The notes: a model not told the origin generated them from the letters alone. A stretch of DNA of 64,000 bases from Pseudarthrobacter sp. IC2-21 (GCF_034048115.1 NZ_CP139145.1:1674001-1738000), one strand, 5' to 3'; positions 1 through 10,300 are shown, counted from the stretch's first letter. Numbers and translations are program-made.

Positions 1-21
1 GTGCAGGCCCTCGATGGGTAG
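1..21 (+). CDS. 3' end of upstream gene, probably murC (partial)
   Basis: The first seven codons read VQALDG followed by TAG, and the stop overlaps the ATG of the next gene in an 8-base ATGGGTAG overlap. The same 8-base coupling occurs twice more in this window, at pgeF-yggS and lspA-rluA. In Arthrobacter relatives murC (UDP-N-acetylmuramate-alanine ligase) precedes ftsQ, so murC is inferred from gene order only; six residues cannot identify it. Confidence 0.45.
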   Translation: MQALDG

Positions 22-931
22 CCCGCGCCGCCCCACCTACGCGTCACCGGGACGCCGGCCAGCCGATGCCGGGGCGGCGTCGGCTGAACCTGAGACCATC
101 TCCGCTTCCAAGAGTGTCCCCGTTCCGGATCCGGCCACCGTGCCGGCCCGCAAGAAGGGAAAGGCCCCGGGATCCGTGCCGTCCCGGGAGAAGAAACCGG
201 CCGGCCCCGACAACGTGCTGGTTTTTCCTGAGCCGCCGGCCAAGCGCCGGAGGCGGCATTTGCTCGTTGCCGCGGGAACTGTGCTGGGGCTGGTTGCGGC
301 CCTCCTTGCCGCAGCCATCTTTTCGCCGATGCTGGCCGTGGGCACCATTTCCGTAACAGGGACCAAACTGGTCACATCCGACCAGGTGCAGGCGGCGCTG
401 GAGCCGCTGAAGGGCAAACCGCTGCCGCAGATCAGCGACGACGAGGTCAGCAGCATGCTGAAGTCCCTGGTGCAGATCAAATCCGTCTCTTCGCAGGCAC
501 GGCCGCCATCAGAACTCGTGGTGCACGTGCTCGAACGCACTCCGGTGGCGCTGGTCAAACAGGGGGAGCAGTACCAGCTGGTGGACGTGGACGGCGTGGT
601 GCTGGCTGCGACGACGGACCCGGCCTCGGTGTCCCTTCCCGTGATCGACGGCGGCGCCGGAACCATCGGCAAGGACCTTTTCCAGGCCACCGCCGAGGTG
701 CTGGGGGCGCTCCCCCCGGACGTACTCTCGAAGCTTTCCAACGCCTCCGCCCAATCGGTGGATGCCGTGGAACTGAAGCTGGTGGACGGCCAGACCATCA
801 TCTGGGGCAACGCCGGGGAGAAGGAACTCAAGGCCAAGGTGCTTGCAGCCCTCCTGAAGGTTCCGGCCGATCCAAAGAACCCCGTGCGCGTGTACGATGT
901 GAGCGCGCCCCGGCATCCGGTGACGCGTTGA
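14..931 (+). CDS. ftsQ: Cell division protein FtsQ
   Basis: FtsQ/DivIB is a bitopic membrane protein of the divisome that links FtsL/FtsB to the septal synthase. The 305-residue product has a long cytoplasmic N-terminus rich in Pro, Ala and basic residues (about 1-80), one membrane segment (about 83-105), and then an extracytoplasmic POTRA-like part beginning VGTISVTG, with the FtsQ-type segment PPSELVVHVLERTPVAL. The long cytoplasmic tail is usual in actinobacteria. The ATG overlaps the preceding stop, suggesting translational coupling. ftsZ follows after about 200 bp, the normal dcw order. Confidence rests on domain order plus context, since FtsQ is poorly conserved. Confidence 0.92.
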   Translation: MGSPRRPTYASPGRRPADAGAASAEPETISASKSVPVPDPATVPARKKGKAPGSVPSREKKPAGPDNVLVFPEPPAKRRRRHLLVAAGTVLGLVAALLAAAIFSPMLAVGTISVTGTKLVTSDQVQAALEPLKGKPLPQISDDEVSSMLKSLVQIKSVSSQARPPSELVVHVLERTPVALVKQGEQYQLVDVDGVVLAATTDPASVSLPVIDGGAGTIGKDLFQATAEVLGALPPDVLSKLSNASAQSVDAVELKLVDGQTIIWGNAGEKELKAKVLAALLKVPADPKNPVRVYDVSAPRHPVTR

Positions 932-1034
932 ACCTTTCCTCCGGCAACTGCAAACTTTCCCGGTATTCGCGCGACACGCGGCTCCGGTTATTGAATGTCA
1001 GAACCATAGGAAATAGCGTTCCAACATGAGTTAC

Positions 1035-1066
1035 TTGACATAACTATAACCTTCAACTCGAAGGTT
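1035..1066 (+). promoter_or_regulatory. Dyad and TTGACA element upstream of ftsZ
   Basis: The ftsQ-ftsZ gap contains TTGACA at 1035-1040 followed by a perfect 7-5-7 inverted repeat, AACCTTC-N5-GAAGGTT, at 1048-1066. The start codon of ftsZ is about 67 bp downstream. A separate ftsZ promoter inside the dcw cluster is common in actinobacteria. Which of these bases form the promoter is not settled, because no convincing -10 lies 17 bp after the TTGACA. Confidence 0.45.
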
Positions 1067-1132
1067 AAGGTTGCAGGCTTCAAGCCCGACTCCACAGTTT
1101 TCGCAATAGGACACGAACAAGGGACACGTAAC

Positions 1133-2368
1133 GTGGCAGCTCCGCAGAATTACTTGGCCGTCATCAAGGTCGTCGGCATCGGCGGCGGTGGCGTGAACGC
1201 AGTCAACCGCATGATCGAGGTAGGCCTCCGGGGTGTCGAGTTCATCGCCATCAACACAGATGCTCAGGCACTGCTGATGAGTGACGCCGACGTCAAGCTC
1301 GACGTCGGACGCGAGCTGACTCGCGGTCTCGGTGCAGGCGCCAACCCTGAGGTGGGCAAGCAGGCTGCCGAGGACCACGCTGACGAGATCGAAGAGGTCA
1401 TCCGCGGCGCCGACATGGTGTTCGTGACTGCAGGCGAAGGCGGCGGTACCGGAACCGGCGGCGCGCCCGTCGTGGCACGAATTGCCCGCTCGCTCGGTGC
1501 ACTGACCATCGGTGTGGTCACCCGCCCGTTCACCTTCGAGGGCCGCCGCCGTGCCGGCTCCGCCGAGGCCGGCATCGACGCCCTCCGCGACGAAGTTGAC
1601 ACCCTGATCGTGATCCCCAACGATCGCCTCCTTTCCATCAGCGACCGCAACGTCTCCGTCCTGGACGCTTTCCGCTCCGCTGACCAGGTCCTGCTGTCCG
1701 GTGTCCAGGGCATCACGGACCTGATCACCACGCCCGGGCTGATCAACCTGGACTTCGCCGACGTCAAGTCCGTCATGCAGGGCGCAGGCTCGGCCCTGAT
1801 GGGCATCGGCTCCGCACGCGGCGAGGACCGTGCAGTGAAGGCAGCTGAACTTGCCATCGCGTCCCCGCTCCTGGAAGCCTCCATCGACGGCGCCCATGGT
1901 GTCCTGCTCTCCATCCAGGGCGGCTCTGACCTCGGCCTGTTCGAAATCAACGAAGCAGCCCGACTCGTCCAGGAAGTGGCCCACCCGGAGGCCAACATCA
2001 TCTTCGGTGCCGTGATTGACGACGCCCTTGGGGACGAAGCCCGCGTGACGGTCATCGCCGCCGGGTTCGACGACGTGAAGGCCACCTCGCCCTCCATGGA
2101 CCAGTCCCAGCCCCAGGTGGCGCCCCAGCGTCCCGCCGCGGCTCCCGCACCGGCCCAGGCCCCCACCTCCGGCGGCGGCAGCCACCAGCTCAACGCGCAG
2201 CCCGTCCACGCCGGCATGGGTGCGTCCGGACTGAGCAACTGGGGCCAGCAGCGCCCCTCCGCCGTTCCGGCGGACTCAGGTTTCGACGTCGACCTCCCCT
2301 CAGTGGTGGAGCCGGATCTCTCGGGGAACCGCTCGGACGATCTGGATGTCCCCGACTTCCTGAAGTAG
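1133..2368 (+). CDS. ftsZ: Cell division GTPase FtsZ
   Basis: FtsZ is the tubulin-like GTPase that forms the Z-ring at mid-cell. The 411-residue protein starts with GTG. It shows the nucleotide-binding [13 protein letters not shown] near the N-terminus, the tubulin signature [12 protein letters not shown] at about 101-112, and the T7 synergy loop with Asn205, Asp207 and Asp210 (NLDFADVK). A variable Pro/Ala/Gln-rich linker (about 320-400) leads to the conserved C-terminal peptide DVPDFLK, which binds partners such as SepF and FtsW. SepF lies downstream in the same cluster. Length and motifs are fully normal. Confidence 0.99.
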   Translation: MAAPQNYLAVIKVVGIGGGGVNAVNRMIEVGLRGVEFIAINTDAQALLMSDADVKLDVGRELTRGLGAGANPEVGKQAAEDHADEIEEVIRGADMVFVTAGEGGGTGTGGAPVVARIARSLGALTIGVVTRPFTFEGRRRAGSAEAGIDALRDEVDTLIVIPNDRLLSISDRNVSVLDAFRSADQVLLSGVQGITDLITTPGLINLDFADVKSVMQGAGSALMGIGSARGEDRAVKAAELAIASPLLEASIDGAHGVLLSIQGGSDLGLFEINEAARLVQEVAHPEANIIFGAVIDDALGDEARVTVIAAGFDDVKATSPSMDQSQPQVAPQRPAAAPAPAQAPTSGGGSHQLNAQPVHAGMGASGLSNWGQQRPSAVPADSGFDVDLPSVVEPDLSGNRSDDLDVPDFLK

Positions 2369-2376
2369 GGCACGGC

Positions 2377-3069
2377 TTGTTCCTTTGGCGGGCTGAAGTC
2401 TCTCCCGGCGTCAGTGTCGCATTCACGGACATTCACGCCGGCAATCTTGCCCTCCACGTCGGTGACGATGCAGCGCAAGTGCGACGGCGCCGCGGTGAGC
2501 TGGAGGGGGCCGCCGGGCTGACACCGGGATCCCTGCGGTTCATGGATCAGGTCCACGGTTCCACGGTTGAGATGATGGAGCCCGGCACCCCCGCGCCCAC
2601 GGCAGACGCCATGGTGTCCCGGGGCCTTCCCCTCGCGGTCATGGTGGCCGACTGCATCCCTGCGGTACTGGTGGCTCAGGACGCGGACGGCACGCCGGTC
2701 CTGGCCGCTGTCCATGCAGGGCGGCCGGGAATAGCCAACGGCATCCTGCCCGCAGCAGTGGAACGGATGCGGGCAGCGGGCGCAACCGGGATCCGGGCCT
2801 GGCTCGGTCCTTCAATCTGTGGCAAGTGTTACGAGGTCCCCGCCGACCTGCGTGACCAGGTGGCCGCGCAGGTACCGGCAACGCGGGCCGAAACGTCCTG
2901 GGGGACCCCCGCGCTGGACCTGCCGGCCGGAGCCCGCAGTCAGCTGGAGGCCGCCGGGGTGGTCGTCGAATACGCCGGGCAGTGCACGCTCGAAAGCGAG
3001 CAGGTGTTCTCCTACCGCCGTTCATCCACGACCGGACGCTTTGCCGGAATCGTGTGGTCCCATGACTGA
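2377..3069 (+). CDS. pgeF: Laccase-domain (YfiH/PgeF family) protein
   Basis: This 230-residue protein belongs to the multicopper-oxidase-like family once called polyphenol oxidase or DUF152. In E. coli the homologue PgeF edits peptidoglycan precursors by removing wrongly attached serine. Family marks are the metal-site segments MDQVHG, VADCIPAVL, VHAGRPG, a Cys pair in SICGKCYEV, and the C-terminal GQCTLESEQVFSYRR. The start is TTG, 8 bp after ftsZ; the frame begins LFLWRAEVSPGVSVAFT, which fits the family N-terminus. Its stop overlaps yggS. The editing role is transferred from the E. coli work. Confidence 0.9.
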   Translation: MFLWRAEVSPGVSVAFTDIHAGNLALHVGDDAAQVRRRRGELEGAAGLTPGSLRFMDQVHGSTVEMMEPGTPAPTADAMVSRGLPLAVMVADCIPAVLVAQDADGTPVLAAVHAGRPGIANGILPAAVERMRAAGATGIRAWLGPSICGKCYEVPADLRDQVAAQVPATRAETSWGTPALDLPAGARSQLEAAGVVVEYAGQCTLESEQVFSYRRSSTTGRFAGIVWSHD

Positions 3070-3787
3070 AGACACCGCACGGATGGCTGAGCTGGCGGAA
3101 CGGCTGGCCGCGGTCCGGCGGCGGATCGAATCAGCGGCCGCCGAGGCAGGCCGCGGCAACGACCTGCCCACGCTGATCGTCGTCACCAAATTCCATCCGG
3201 CCGCGGACATCAGGCGCCTCGCCGCGCTGGGGGTGCGCGATTTGGGCGAAAACCGTGACCAGGAAGCCTCAACCAAGGCGGCGGAACTGGCTGACCTTGG
3301 ACTTCACTGGCATTTCGTGGGGCAGTTGCAGAGCAAAAAAGCCAAGTCCGTGGCCAGATACGCCCATGCAGTCCACTCCATCGACCGCCCCGCACTGGTG
3401 GATGGCCTGGAGCGTGCCATCGCCGCGGAGCAGGATCGCACTGGCCGCGGCGCCCTGCAGTGTTTCATCCAGGTCAGTCTCGATGACGACGCCGGCGCGC
3501 ACCGCGGCGGGGCTGCGCCGGCTGAGGTGCCGCTCCTGGCTGACCGGCTCGCCGCGGCCGGCGGGCTGGAGCTGGCAGGCGTCATGGCCGTCGCACCGGT
3601 CGGGGCCAGCCCGGAGGCCGCTTTCGAAAAACTGGCAGCCGTTTCCGCTTCGCTGGTGGCGGTTCATCCCACTGCCTCAGCCATTTCTGCCGGCATGAGC
3701 CAGGACCTGGAGGCGGCCATCAGATTCGGGGCGACACACCTGCGGATCGGTTCCGATATTCTCGGATCACGTCCCGCTGTGGGGTAG
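3062..3787 (+). CDS. YggS/PROSC-family pyridoxal-phosphate-binding protein
   Basis: Members of this family bind PLP without known enzymatic turnover and keep PLP and amino acid pools balanced. The 241-residue form starting MTEDTARMAEL is chosen because its ATG overlaps the pgeF stop (ATGACTGA), while the longer open frame reads back through pgeF. The PLP lysine is Lys43 in IVVTKFHP. Other family segments are LGENRDQE, WHFVGQLQSKKAK and a C-terminal ISAGMSQDLEAAIRFGATHLRIG stretch that carries the phosphate-binding region. It sits between pgeF and sepF, the standard actinobacterial order. Confidence 0.93.
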   Translation: MTEDTARMAELAERLAAVRRRIESAAAEAGRGNDLPTLIVVTKFHPAADIRRLAALGVRDLGENRDQEASTKAAELADLGLHWHFVGQLQSKKAKSVARYAHAVHSIDRPALVDGLERAIAAEQDRTGRGALQCFIQVSLDDDAGAHRGGAAPAEVPLLADRLAAAGGLELAGVMAVAPVGASPEAAFEKLAAVSASLVAVHPTASAISAGMSQDLEAAIRFGATHLRIGSDILGSRPAVG

Positions 3788-3876
3788 CGTCGAGCACATA
3801 GGAAGTGAGTGGCGGGGGATTCCAGTGCTGTCAAGTTATTGGGCGGCCCGCCTACGGACACGATTAGGAGTCGACC

Positions 3877-4407
3877 ATGGCCGGCGCTCTGCGCAAGACA
3901 ATGATCTATCTTGGGCTCGCCGACGGCGATGAACACTACGAGTCCGAGCACACCACAACACGTAAGGACGAGGACGAAACCATGGAAGCTGACCGCGAGG
4001 AACGCCGGGCCCCTGCACCGGTCCGCGAAGTCAGCCGTGAATCAGTCCACGTCCCCGAAGAGGAATACCGCGCACCCGTGACCCCCATCAAGCGTGCGGC
4101 CTCGAGCCGCGAAGAAACGTCCGGACTCCGGCAGATCACCACGATCCACCCGCGGTCCTACAACGACGCCAAGCTCATCGGGGAGAGTTTCCGCGACGGC
4201 ATTCCCGTGATCATGAACGTCACTGACATGGGCGAGGCGGACGCGAAGAGGCTGGTTGACTTCTCGGCCGGCCTCGTTTTTGGGCTCCGCGGCAGCATCG
4301 AGCGCGTCACGAACAAAGTCTTCCTGCTGTCGCCGTCCTACATCGAGGTCATCGGCGACGACAAGAAAATCAGTGAGACCCAGGCAAGCTTTTTCAACCA
4401 AAGCTAG
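3877..4407 (+). CDS. sepF: Cell division protein SepF
   Basis: SepF anchors FtsZ to the membrane and orders the septal ring. The 176-residue product begins with the short [22 protein letters not shown], which resembles the amphipathic N-terminus and acidic region of actinobacterial SepF. A charged linker follows (about 30-85), then the folded SepF core (about 88-172) with [36 protein letters not shown] and the terminal [19 protein letters not shown] ribosome binding site precedes the ATG. Actinobacteria lack FtsA and ZipA, so SepF is the expected FtsZ anchor here. Confidence 0.97.
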   Translation: MAGALRKTMIYLGLADGDEHYESEHTTTRKDEDETMEADREERRAPAPVREVSRESVHVPEEEYRAPVTPIKRAASSREETSGLRQITTIHPRSYNDAKLIGESFRDGIPVIMNVTDMGEADAKRLVDFSAGLVFGLRGSIERVTNKVFLLSPSYIEVIGDDKKISETQASFFNQS

Positions 4408-4423
4408 CCCCGGGCTGAGTGCT

Positions 4424-4453
4424 GATGCCAGGCAGGGACACCTGTCTGGCATC
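4424..4453 (+). terminator. Stem-loop after sepF
   Basis: A 13-bp inverted repeat with one mismatch (GATGCCAGGCAGG and CCTGTCTGGCATC) and a 4-base loop starts 17 bp after the sepF stop. No T-run follows, so it may be an attenuating or mRNA-end structure rather than a strong intrinsic terminator. Confidence 0.5.
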
Positions 4454-4527
4454 TGTGCTGAAATAGACAAGTAATGTTGGCAGGGCACTGCGGTATCCGG
4501 AATGGACATGGAGATATGAGTTAAGTC

Positions 4528-4815
4528 ATGGGAATTGTTTTCGGACTGCTCTATATTGCCCTGCTGCTGTTCTTCGTTGCCCTCATCGTCCGCCTGGTCT
4601 TTGACTGGGTGCAGATGTTTGCCCGGGAGTGGCGGCCCCGTGGTGCGGCCCTAGTGGCCGCCCACACGGTGTACTCCGTGACTGATCCGCCACTTAAGGG
4701 GCTGCGGCGGGTCATCCCCCCGCTGAGGCTCGGCGGCGTGACCCTGGACCTCGGATTCCTGGTTCTCTTCATCGCCGTGAGCATCGCAATGGCGGTGACC
4801 AGGGGATTCGCGTAA
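4528..4815 (+). CDS. YggT family membrane protein
   Basis: This 95-residue protein has two hydrophobic segments: residues 1-25, beginning MGIVFGLLYIALLLFFVALIV, and about 72-92, LDLGFLVLFIAVSIAMAV. Between them is the family segment YSVTDPPLKGLRRVIPPLRLGG. YggT/YlmG proteins are found next to sepF and divIVA in many Gram-positive bacteria and have been linked to division or nucleoid organisation, but the biochemical role is unknown. It lies between sepF and divIVA, the usual order. Confidence 0.9.
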   Translation: MGIVFGLLYIALLLFFVALIVRLVFDWVQMFAREWRPRGAALVAAHTVYSVTDPPLKGLRRVIPPLRLGGVTLDLGFLVLFIAVSIAMAVTRGFA

Positions 4816-4994
4816 TCTTCGACAAGACCTAGCAGTTCAGGGGCGGTTGCTGGAACGGATCCCAACCCTGTGAAGCGAAAGAAATCTCCGGTTTGACACC
4901 CAGTGTTGAATTAGAGGAACCAGACAAATTTTAGGTACCGTAGTTTTGGACGGCCGGAAGGCCTCCTGACTAACTAGACCAATGAGGTGACCAG

Positions 4995-5693
4995 ATGGCT
5001 TTGACGCCAGAAGACGTTGTCAACAAGCGCTTTCAGCCGACCAAGTTCCGCGAAGGCTATGACCAGGACGAAGTTGACGACTTCCTGGACGAGATCGTCG
5101 TGGAACTCAGGCGCCTGAACCAGGAGAACGACGAACTCCGCAAGAAGCTTGCCGAGTCCGGTTCTGCTGTGCCGGCCAGCTCCGCTGCCGCCGCCCCCGT
5201 GGTTGAGAAGGTCCCTGCGCCCGTCAAGGCCGACAAGGCCGAAGCTCCGGCCAAGGCCGAAGCCGAGACCAAGGTTGCCGAGGCTCCGAAGAAGAAGGAA
5301 GCCGAGCCCGTCGCCGCTGTTGCGGCCGTTCCGGCTGCCGCTCCTGCACCCGCCGCGGGGAACAGCGTTTCCGCCGAGTCTGCCGCAGGCCTGCTTGCCA
5401 TGGCGCAGCAGATGCACGACCGTCACGTGGCGGATGGCCAGTCCCAGAAGGACAAGATCATCGCCGAGGCCCAGATCGAAGCCAGCAGCCTGGTAAACGA
5501 TGCCCAGGAGAAGTCCCGCAAGATCCTTGGTGCCCTGGAGCAGCAGCGCTCCGTCCTGGAGCGCAAGGTTGAGCAGCTCCGCGGATTCGAGCGCGATTAC
5601 CGTTCACGCCTGAAGGCCTACATTGAAGGCCAGCTGCGCGACCTTGACGCCCGCGGCTCCGTTGCAGCGCCTGAGGTCGAGGCGAACAACTAG
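4995..5693 (+). CDS. divIVA: DivIVA/Wag31 polar growth protein
   Basis: DivIVA (Wag31) marks curved membranes and directs polar cell-wall growth in actinobacteria. The 232-residue protein opens with the signature MALTPEDVVNKRF, then FREGYDQDEVDDFLDEIV, the membrane-binding N-terminal domain. A coiled coil (about 30-55) is followed by a long Ala/Pro/Lys/Glu-rich linker (about 58-130) and a second coiled-coil domain (about 135-220). The variable linker is typical of the family. GAGGTGA precedes the ATG. An intrinsic terminator follows, closing the division cluster. Confidence 0.97.
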   Translation: MALTPEDVVNKRFQPTKFREGYDQDEVDDFLDEIVVELRRLNQENDELRKKLAESGSAVPASSAAAAPVVEKVPAPVKADKAEAPAKAEAETKVAEAPKKKEAEPVAAVAAVPAAAPAPAAGNSVSAESAAGLLAMAQQMHDRHVADGQSQKDKIIAEAQIEASSLVNDAQEKSRKILGALEQQRSVLERKVEQLRGFERDYRSRLKAYIEGQLRDLDARGSVAAPEVEANN

Positions 5694-5713
5694 TCCGTCA
5701 AGCACGTATTCTG

Positions 5714-5751
5714 AAAGCCGGTGGCTGAGGATTCCTCGGCCGCCGGCTTTT
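5714..5751 (+). terminator. Intrinsic terminator after divIVA
   Basis: Inverted repeat AAAGCCGG...CCGGCTTT, extended inward through GGC/GCC with one bulge, ending in TTTT. It begins about 20 bp after the divIVA stop and separates the division cluster from lspA. Confidence 0.8.
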
Positions 5752-5784
5752 GTGATTAACATCGGTTTTACAAATGAAAGCACC

Positions 5785-6357
5785 ATGACTGACGACCTCG
5801 CCGCTGACGCAGCACATCCCGCGCCATCATCACCCCGGCCCCGGAAAAGGCTCCTGCTCCTGCTTTTTGCGGGCTTCGCAGCGTTTGCCTACGCCTTTGA
5901 CCAGCTGACCAAAATATGGGTGACCTCCACCATGGTGGAGGGGGAGCGCATCCCCGTGCTGCCGCCGCTGCTGCACTGGTACTTCATCCGGAACTCCGGC
6001 GCCGCCTTTTCCATCGGCGAGAACGTGACGTGGGTGTTCTCCATCATCATGGCAGGCGTTTCGATTGCGATCCTGTTCCAGGTCCGCAAGCTCGGCTCGG
6101 CCTGGTGGGCCCTGGCACTAGGCCTACTCCTCGGCGGTGCGCTGGGCAACCTGACGGACCGCTTGTTCCGGGAGCCTTCATTCGCCATGGGGCACGTGGT
6201 GGACTTCATCCAGCTGCCCAACTTTGCGATATTCAACATCGCCGACTCCGCGGTGGTCTCCGCGGTGTCCATTATCTGCATCCTGACGCTGCGGGGGATC
6301 TCGCTGGACGGCTCGCGGCACGTTGCTGCGTCCAAGGAGAAGGCCGACGATGCCTGA
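5785..6357 (+). CDS. lspA: Lipoprotein signal peptidase (signal peptidase II)
   Basis: LspA is an aspartic membrane protease that cleaves signal peptides from diacylglyceryl-prolipoproteins. The 190-residue form starting [12 protein letters not shown] is preferred; the longer open frame overlaps divIVA and the terminator. Four membrane segments are visible. Family motifs are DQLTK (Asp39), the [11 protein letters not shown] loop, and the two catalytic aspartates in GNLTDRLFR and FNIADSAVV. The stop overlaps the start of the downstream pseudouridine synthase by 8 bases, a pairing (lspA-rluA) that is widely conserved. Confidence 0.96.
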   Translation: MTDDLAADAAHPAPSSPRPRKRLLLLLFAGFAAFAYAFDQLTKIWVTSTMVEGERIPVLPPLLHWYFIRNSGAAFSIGENVTWVFSIIMAGVSIAILFQVRKLGSAWWALALGLLLGGALGNLTDRLFREPSFAMGHVVDFIQLPNFAIFNIADSAVVSAVSIICILTLRGISLDGSRHVAASKEKADDA

Positions 6358-7276
6358 GCAGGTGGTGGTGGCCGATGAATTCAACGGAACCCGTGCAGAC
6401 GCCGGGCTCGCCGGGCTGATGGGGATCTCACGCTCGCTGGCGGCGACCCTGATTGCCGAAGGAAACGTGCTGTGCCGCGGCAAAAAACTTGGCAAGTCGG
6501 CACGCCTGGTGGCGGGGGATGTCCTGGAAGTGACGGTGCCTGAACGACGGGACCCGCTCGAAGTGGTGGAGGAAGTTGTGGAAGGCCTGAAAATCCTGCT
6601 CGACGACGACGATTTTGTTGTTGTGGACAAGCCGGTCGGGGTAGCCGCGCATCCGTCGCCCGGCTGGGTGGGACCCACCGTGGTGGGCGGGCTCGCCGGG
6701 GCCGGTTACCGCATTTCCACCTCAGGCGCGCCGGAGCGGGTGGGGATCGTGCACAGGCTCGACGTCGGCACGTCCGGCGTGATGGTGGTGGCCAAAACCG
6801 AGCGCGCCTACACCGCCCTCAAACGCGCGTTCAAGGAGCGCACCGTGGACAAGGTCTACCATGCCGTGGTCCAGGGGCTCCCGGATCCGCTGGAAGGCAC
6901 CATTGACGCCCCGATCGGGCGCCATCCCGGGCATGACTGGCGCTTTGCCGTGATCGAGGACGGGCGTCCGTCCGTGACGCACTATGAGGTCCTTGAAGCG
7001 TTCGGCAAGGCGACCCTGGTTGAAGTGCATCTGGAAACGGGGCGCACACACCAGATCCGGGTGCACTTCTCCGCCCTGCGCCACCCTTGTGCCGGCGATC
7101 TGACGTACGGCGCCGATCCGCGGCTGGCCGCGACCCTGGGCCTGACACGGCAGTGGCTGCATGCGCGCCAACTCGGTTTTGACCACCCGGTGACCGGTGA
7201 GCGCGTGACCGTCACCAGCGAATATCCGCAGGACCTCGCCTACGCCTTGGAAATCCTGGAGTCGGGCCAGGCCTAG
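6350..7276 (+). CDS. RluA-family 23S rRNA pseudouridine synthase
   Basis: The 308-residue protein has an N-terminal S4 RNA-binding domain (about 12-60) and an RluA-type catalytic domain with the HRLDVGTSG motif (catalytic Asp138), the segment HPSPGW, and the C-terminal [22 protein letters not shown]. It resembles the RluD/RluC branch, which modifies large-subunit rRNA, but the exact target uridine cannot be read from sequence. The ATG is chosen because it overlaps the lspA stop (ATGCCTGA), implying coupled translation. Confidence 0.93.
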   Translation: MPEQVVVADEFNGTRADAGLAGLMGISRSLAATLIAEGNVLCRGKKLGKSARLVAGDVLEVTVPERRDPLEVVEEVVEGLKILLDDDDFVVVDKPVGVAAHPSPGWVGPTVVGGLAGAGYRISTSGAPERVGIVHRLDVGTSGVMVVAKTERAYTALKRAFKERTVDKVYHAVVQGLPDPLEGTIDAPIGRHPGHDWRFAVIEDGRPSVTHYEVLEAFGKATLVEVHLETGRTHQIRVHFSALRHPCAGDLTYGADPRLAATLGLTRQWLHARQLGFDHPVTGERVTVTSEYPQDLAYALEILESGQA

Positions 7277-7361
7277 CCACGCGGCCCCGAGAGGCGAGCG
7301 ACGCCGGGCCGTTGCGTTCAGGGTCACTGCGTCGCTGGGCAGCCGGCTCACCCGCAGCGCT

Positions 7362-7374
7362 TAGAATGGTCCGG
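7362..7374 (+). promoter_or_regulatory. Leaderless -10 element of dnaE
   Basis: TAGAAT at 7362-7367 lies exactly 6 nt before the GTG of dnaE. This spacing predicts transcription starting at or within a base of the start codon, a leaderless mRNA. No -35 match is obvious. Confidence 0.6.
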
Positions 7375-10300
7375 TGACTTCCAGCAATGCCTCGTTCGTC
7401 CATCTCCACAACCACACCGAATATTCCATGCTGGACGGCGCCGCCCGTCTGGGGGAGCTCTTCGATGAAACCGAACGCCTCGGCATGCCGGCCCTCGCCA
7501 CTACCGACCACGGCTACCTGTTCGGCGCGTTCGATTTCTGGAAGCGTGCCACGGACCAGGGCATTAAGCCGATCATCGGCGTCGAAGCGTATGTGACCCC
7601 CGGGACCGCGCGCACGGACAAAAGCCGTGTGCGCTGGGGTGAGGAACACCAGCGGAAAGACGACATTTCCGGCGGTGGTTCATATACCCACATGACGCTG
7701 CTGAGTTACAACAACGCCGGGATGCGGAACCTCTTCCGCGCGTCCTCCATCGCCTCGCTGGACGCTGTCTTCGGCAAGTGGCCGCGGCTGGACCGCGAAC
7801 TCCTCAACACCTACTCCGAAGGCCTGATCGCCACCACCGGCTGCCCGTCGGGTGAGGTCCAGACCCGGCTTCGCCTGGGCCAGTACCGGGAGGCCGTAGA
7901 GGCCGCCGCGGAGTTCCGTGACATTTTCGGCGCCGAGAACTACTTCTGCGAACTGATGGACCACGGGCTGGATATCGAACGCCGGGTCACCGGCGACCTG
8001 CTCCGGCTGGCCAAGGACCTGAACCTGCCGCTGGTGGCCACCAACGACCTTCATTACACCCACGAGCACGACGCCAAGGCCCATGAGGCGCTGCTTGCCA
8101 TCCAGTCCGGTTCAACGCTGCTCGAACCCACGTACGACAACGGCGGTTCCCGCTTTGCGTTCTCCGGCAGCGGCTACTACCTCAAATCCCCGCAGGAGAT
8201 GCGGGAGCTGTTCCGGGACCACCCGGACGCGTGCGACAACACCCTGCTGATCGCGGAGCGGTGCGAGGTCTCGTTCAACACCGGCGCCAACTACATGCCC
8301 CGCTTCCCCTGCCCCCCGGGCGAGGACGAAACCTCGTGGTTGGTCAAGGAGGTGGCCACCGGCCTGGAATTCCGTTACCCAGGAGGCGTGCCGGACAAGG
8401 TCCGCACGCAGGCCGACTACGAGCTCGAAGTCATCACCTCCATGGGGTTCCCCGGCTACTTCCTAGTGGTGGCCGACTTCATCAACTGGGCGAAGAACAA
8501 CGGCATCCGCGTGGGCCCGGGCCGTGGCTCGGGCGCCGGTTCCATGGTTGCCTACGCCATGCGGATCACCGACCTCGATCCGCTGCACCACGGCCTGATC
8601 TTCGAGCGCTTCCTGAACCCGGACCGCGTTTCCATGCCCGACTTCGACGTCGACTTCGATGATCGGCGCCGGTCCGAGGTGATCGACTACGTCACCCGCA
8701 AGTACGGCGACGAGCGCGTGGCCATGATCGTCACCTACGGCACCATCAAAACCAAACAGGCACTCAAGGACTCCTCCCGCGTGCTGGGCTACCCGTTCAG
8801 CATGGGTGAGCAGCTCACCAAGGCGCTGCCCCCGGCGGTCATGGCCAAAGACATTCCGCTTGCTGATATCCAAAATAAGGACTCCAAGCGGTACAGCGAG
8901 GCCGGCGACTTCCGGCAGCTGATCAGCACCGATCCCGAAGCCGCGAAGGTCTTCGAGACGGCGCTCGGCATCGAGGGGCTGAAGCGGCAGTGGGGCGTCC
9001 ACGCCGCCGGTGTCATCATGTCCTCGGACCCCATCATCGACGTCATCCCCATCATGCGCCGCATCCAGGACGGGCAGGTGATCACGCAGTTCGATTACCC
9101 CACCTGCGAAGGCCTGGGGCTGATCAAGATGGACTTCCTGGGTCTGCGAAACCTGACGATCATCTCGGACGCCCTGGAGAACATCAAGCTCAACCGCGGC
9201 CATGACCTGGACCTGGACAGCCTGGCCCTGGACGACACCGCCTCGTACGAACTGATGGCCCGCGGCGACACCCTGGGCGTCTTCCAGCTCGACGGCGGCC
9301 CCATGCGCGCGCTCCTGAAGCTGATGAAGCCTGACAACTTCGAAGACATCTCCGCTGTGCTGGCGCTCTACCGTCCCGGCCCCATGGGTGCCAACGCACA
9401 CACGGACTATGCCCTCCGCAAGAACGGGATCCAGGAAGTCATTCCCATCCATCCCGAGCTCAAGGAACCCCTCGCGGAGATCCTGGGCGGAACGTACGGC
9501 CTGATCGTGTACCAGGAGCAGGTTATGGCGGTGGCGCAGAAACTCGCCGGCTATTCCCTGGGCCAGGCTGACATCCTCCGGCGCGCGATGGGCAAAAAGA
9601 AGAAATCGGAACTGGATAAGCAGTTCGCCGGGTTCTCCCAGGGCATGCAGGACAACGGCTATTCCATGGAAGCGGTCAAGACACTGTGGGACATCCTGCT
9701 TCCGTTCTCCGACTATGCCTTCAACAAGGCGCACTCGGCCGCGTACGGCGTGATCTCCTACTGGACGGCGTACCTGAAGGCGCACTACGCGCCGGAGTAC
9801 ATGGCGGCGCTGCTGACCTCCGTGGGTGACGACAAGGACAAATCGGCAATCTACCTCAATGAGTGCCGGCGCATGGGCATCACCGTGCTGCCGCCGGACG
9901 TCAACGAGTCCGCCCTGAACTTCACCCCGGTGGGCAACGACATCCGCTTCGGCATGGGAGCCATCCGCAACGTGGGGGTCAACGCCGTCGAAGCCATGGT
10001 GGCTGCGCGCGAAAAGGAAGGCGCCTACACGTCCTTCAAGGACTACCTGGTGAAGGTTCCGGCCGTGGTGTGCAACAAACGCACCATTGAATCGCTGATC
10101 AAGGCCGGGGCCTTCGATTCCCTGAACCACCACCGGCGTGCCCTGGCGATGATCCACGAAGAGGCGATCGACTCGGTCATCACCCTCAAACGCAACGAGG
10201 CGATCGGCCAGTTCGACCTGTTCGCCGGTTTCGAGGAGGCCGAGTCGGAGGCCTCCCTGAGCATTGAGATTCCCGACCTGCCGGAGTGGGAGAAGAAGGA

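Noticed and set aside
37..837. Long open frame on the minus strand inside ftsQ
   Set aside because: High-GC shadow of a well-supported gene; the translation is low-complexity Ser/Thr/Pro with no family motifs.
4929..4946. TTTTAGGTACCGTAGTTT upstream of divIVA as a further BlaI-type site
   Set aside because: Only the right half (CGTAG) matches; the left arm does not form the dyad, so it is likely chance.
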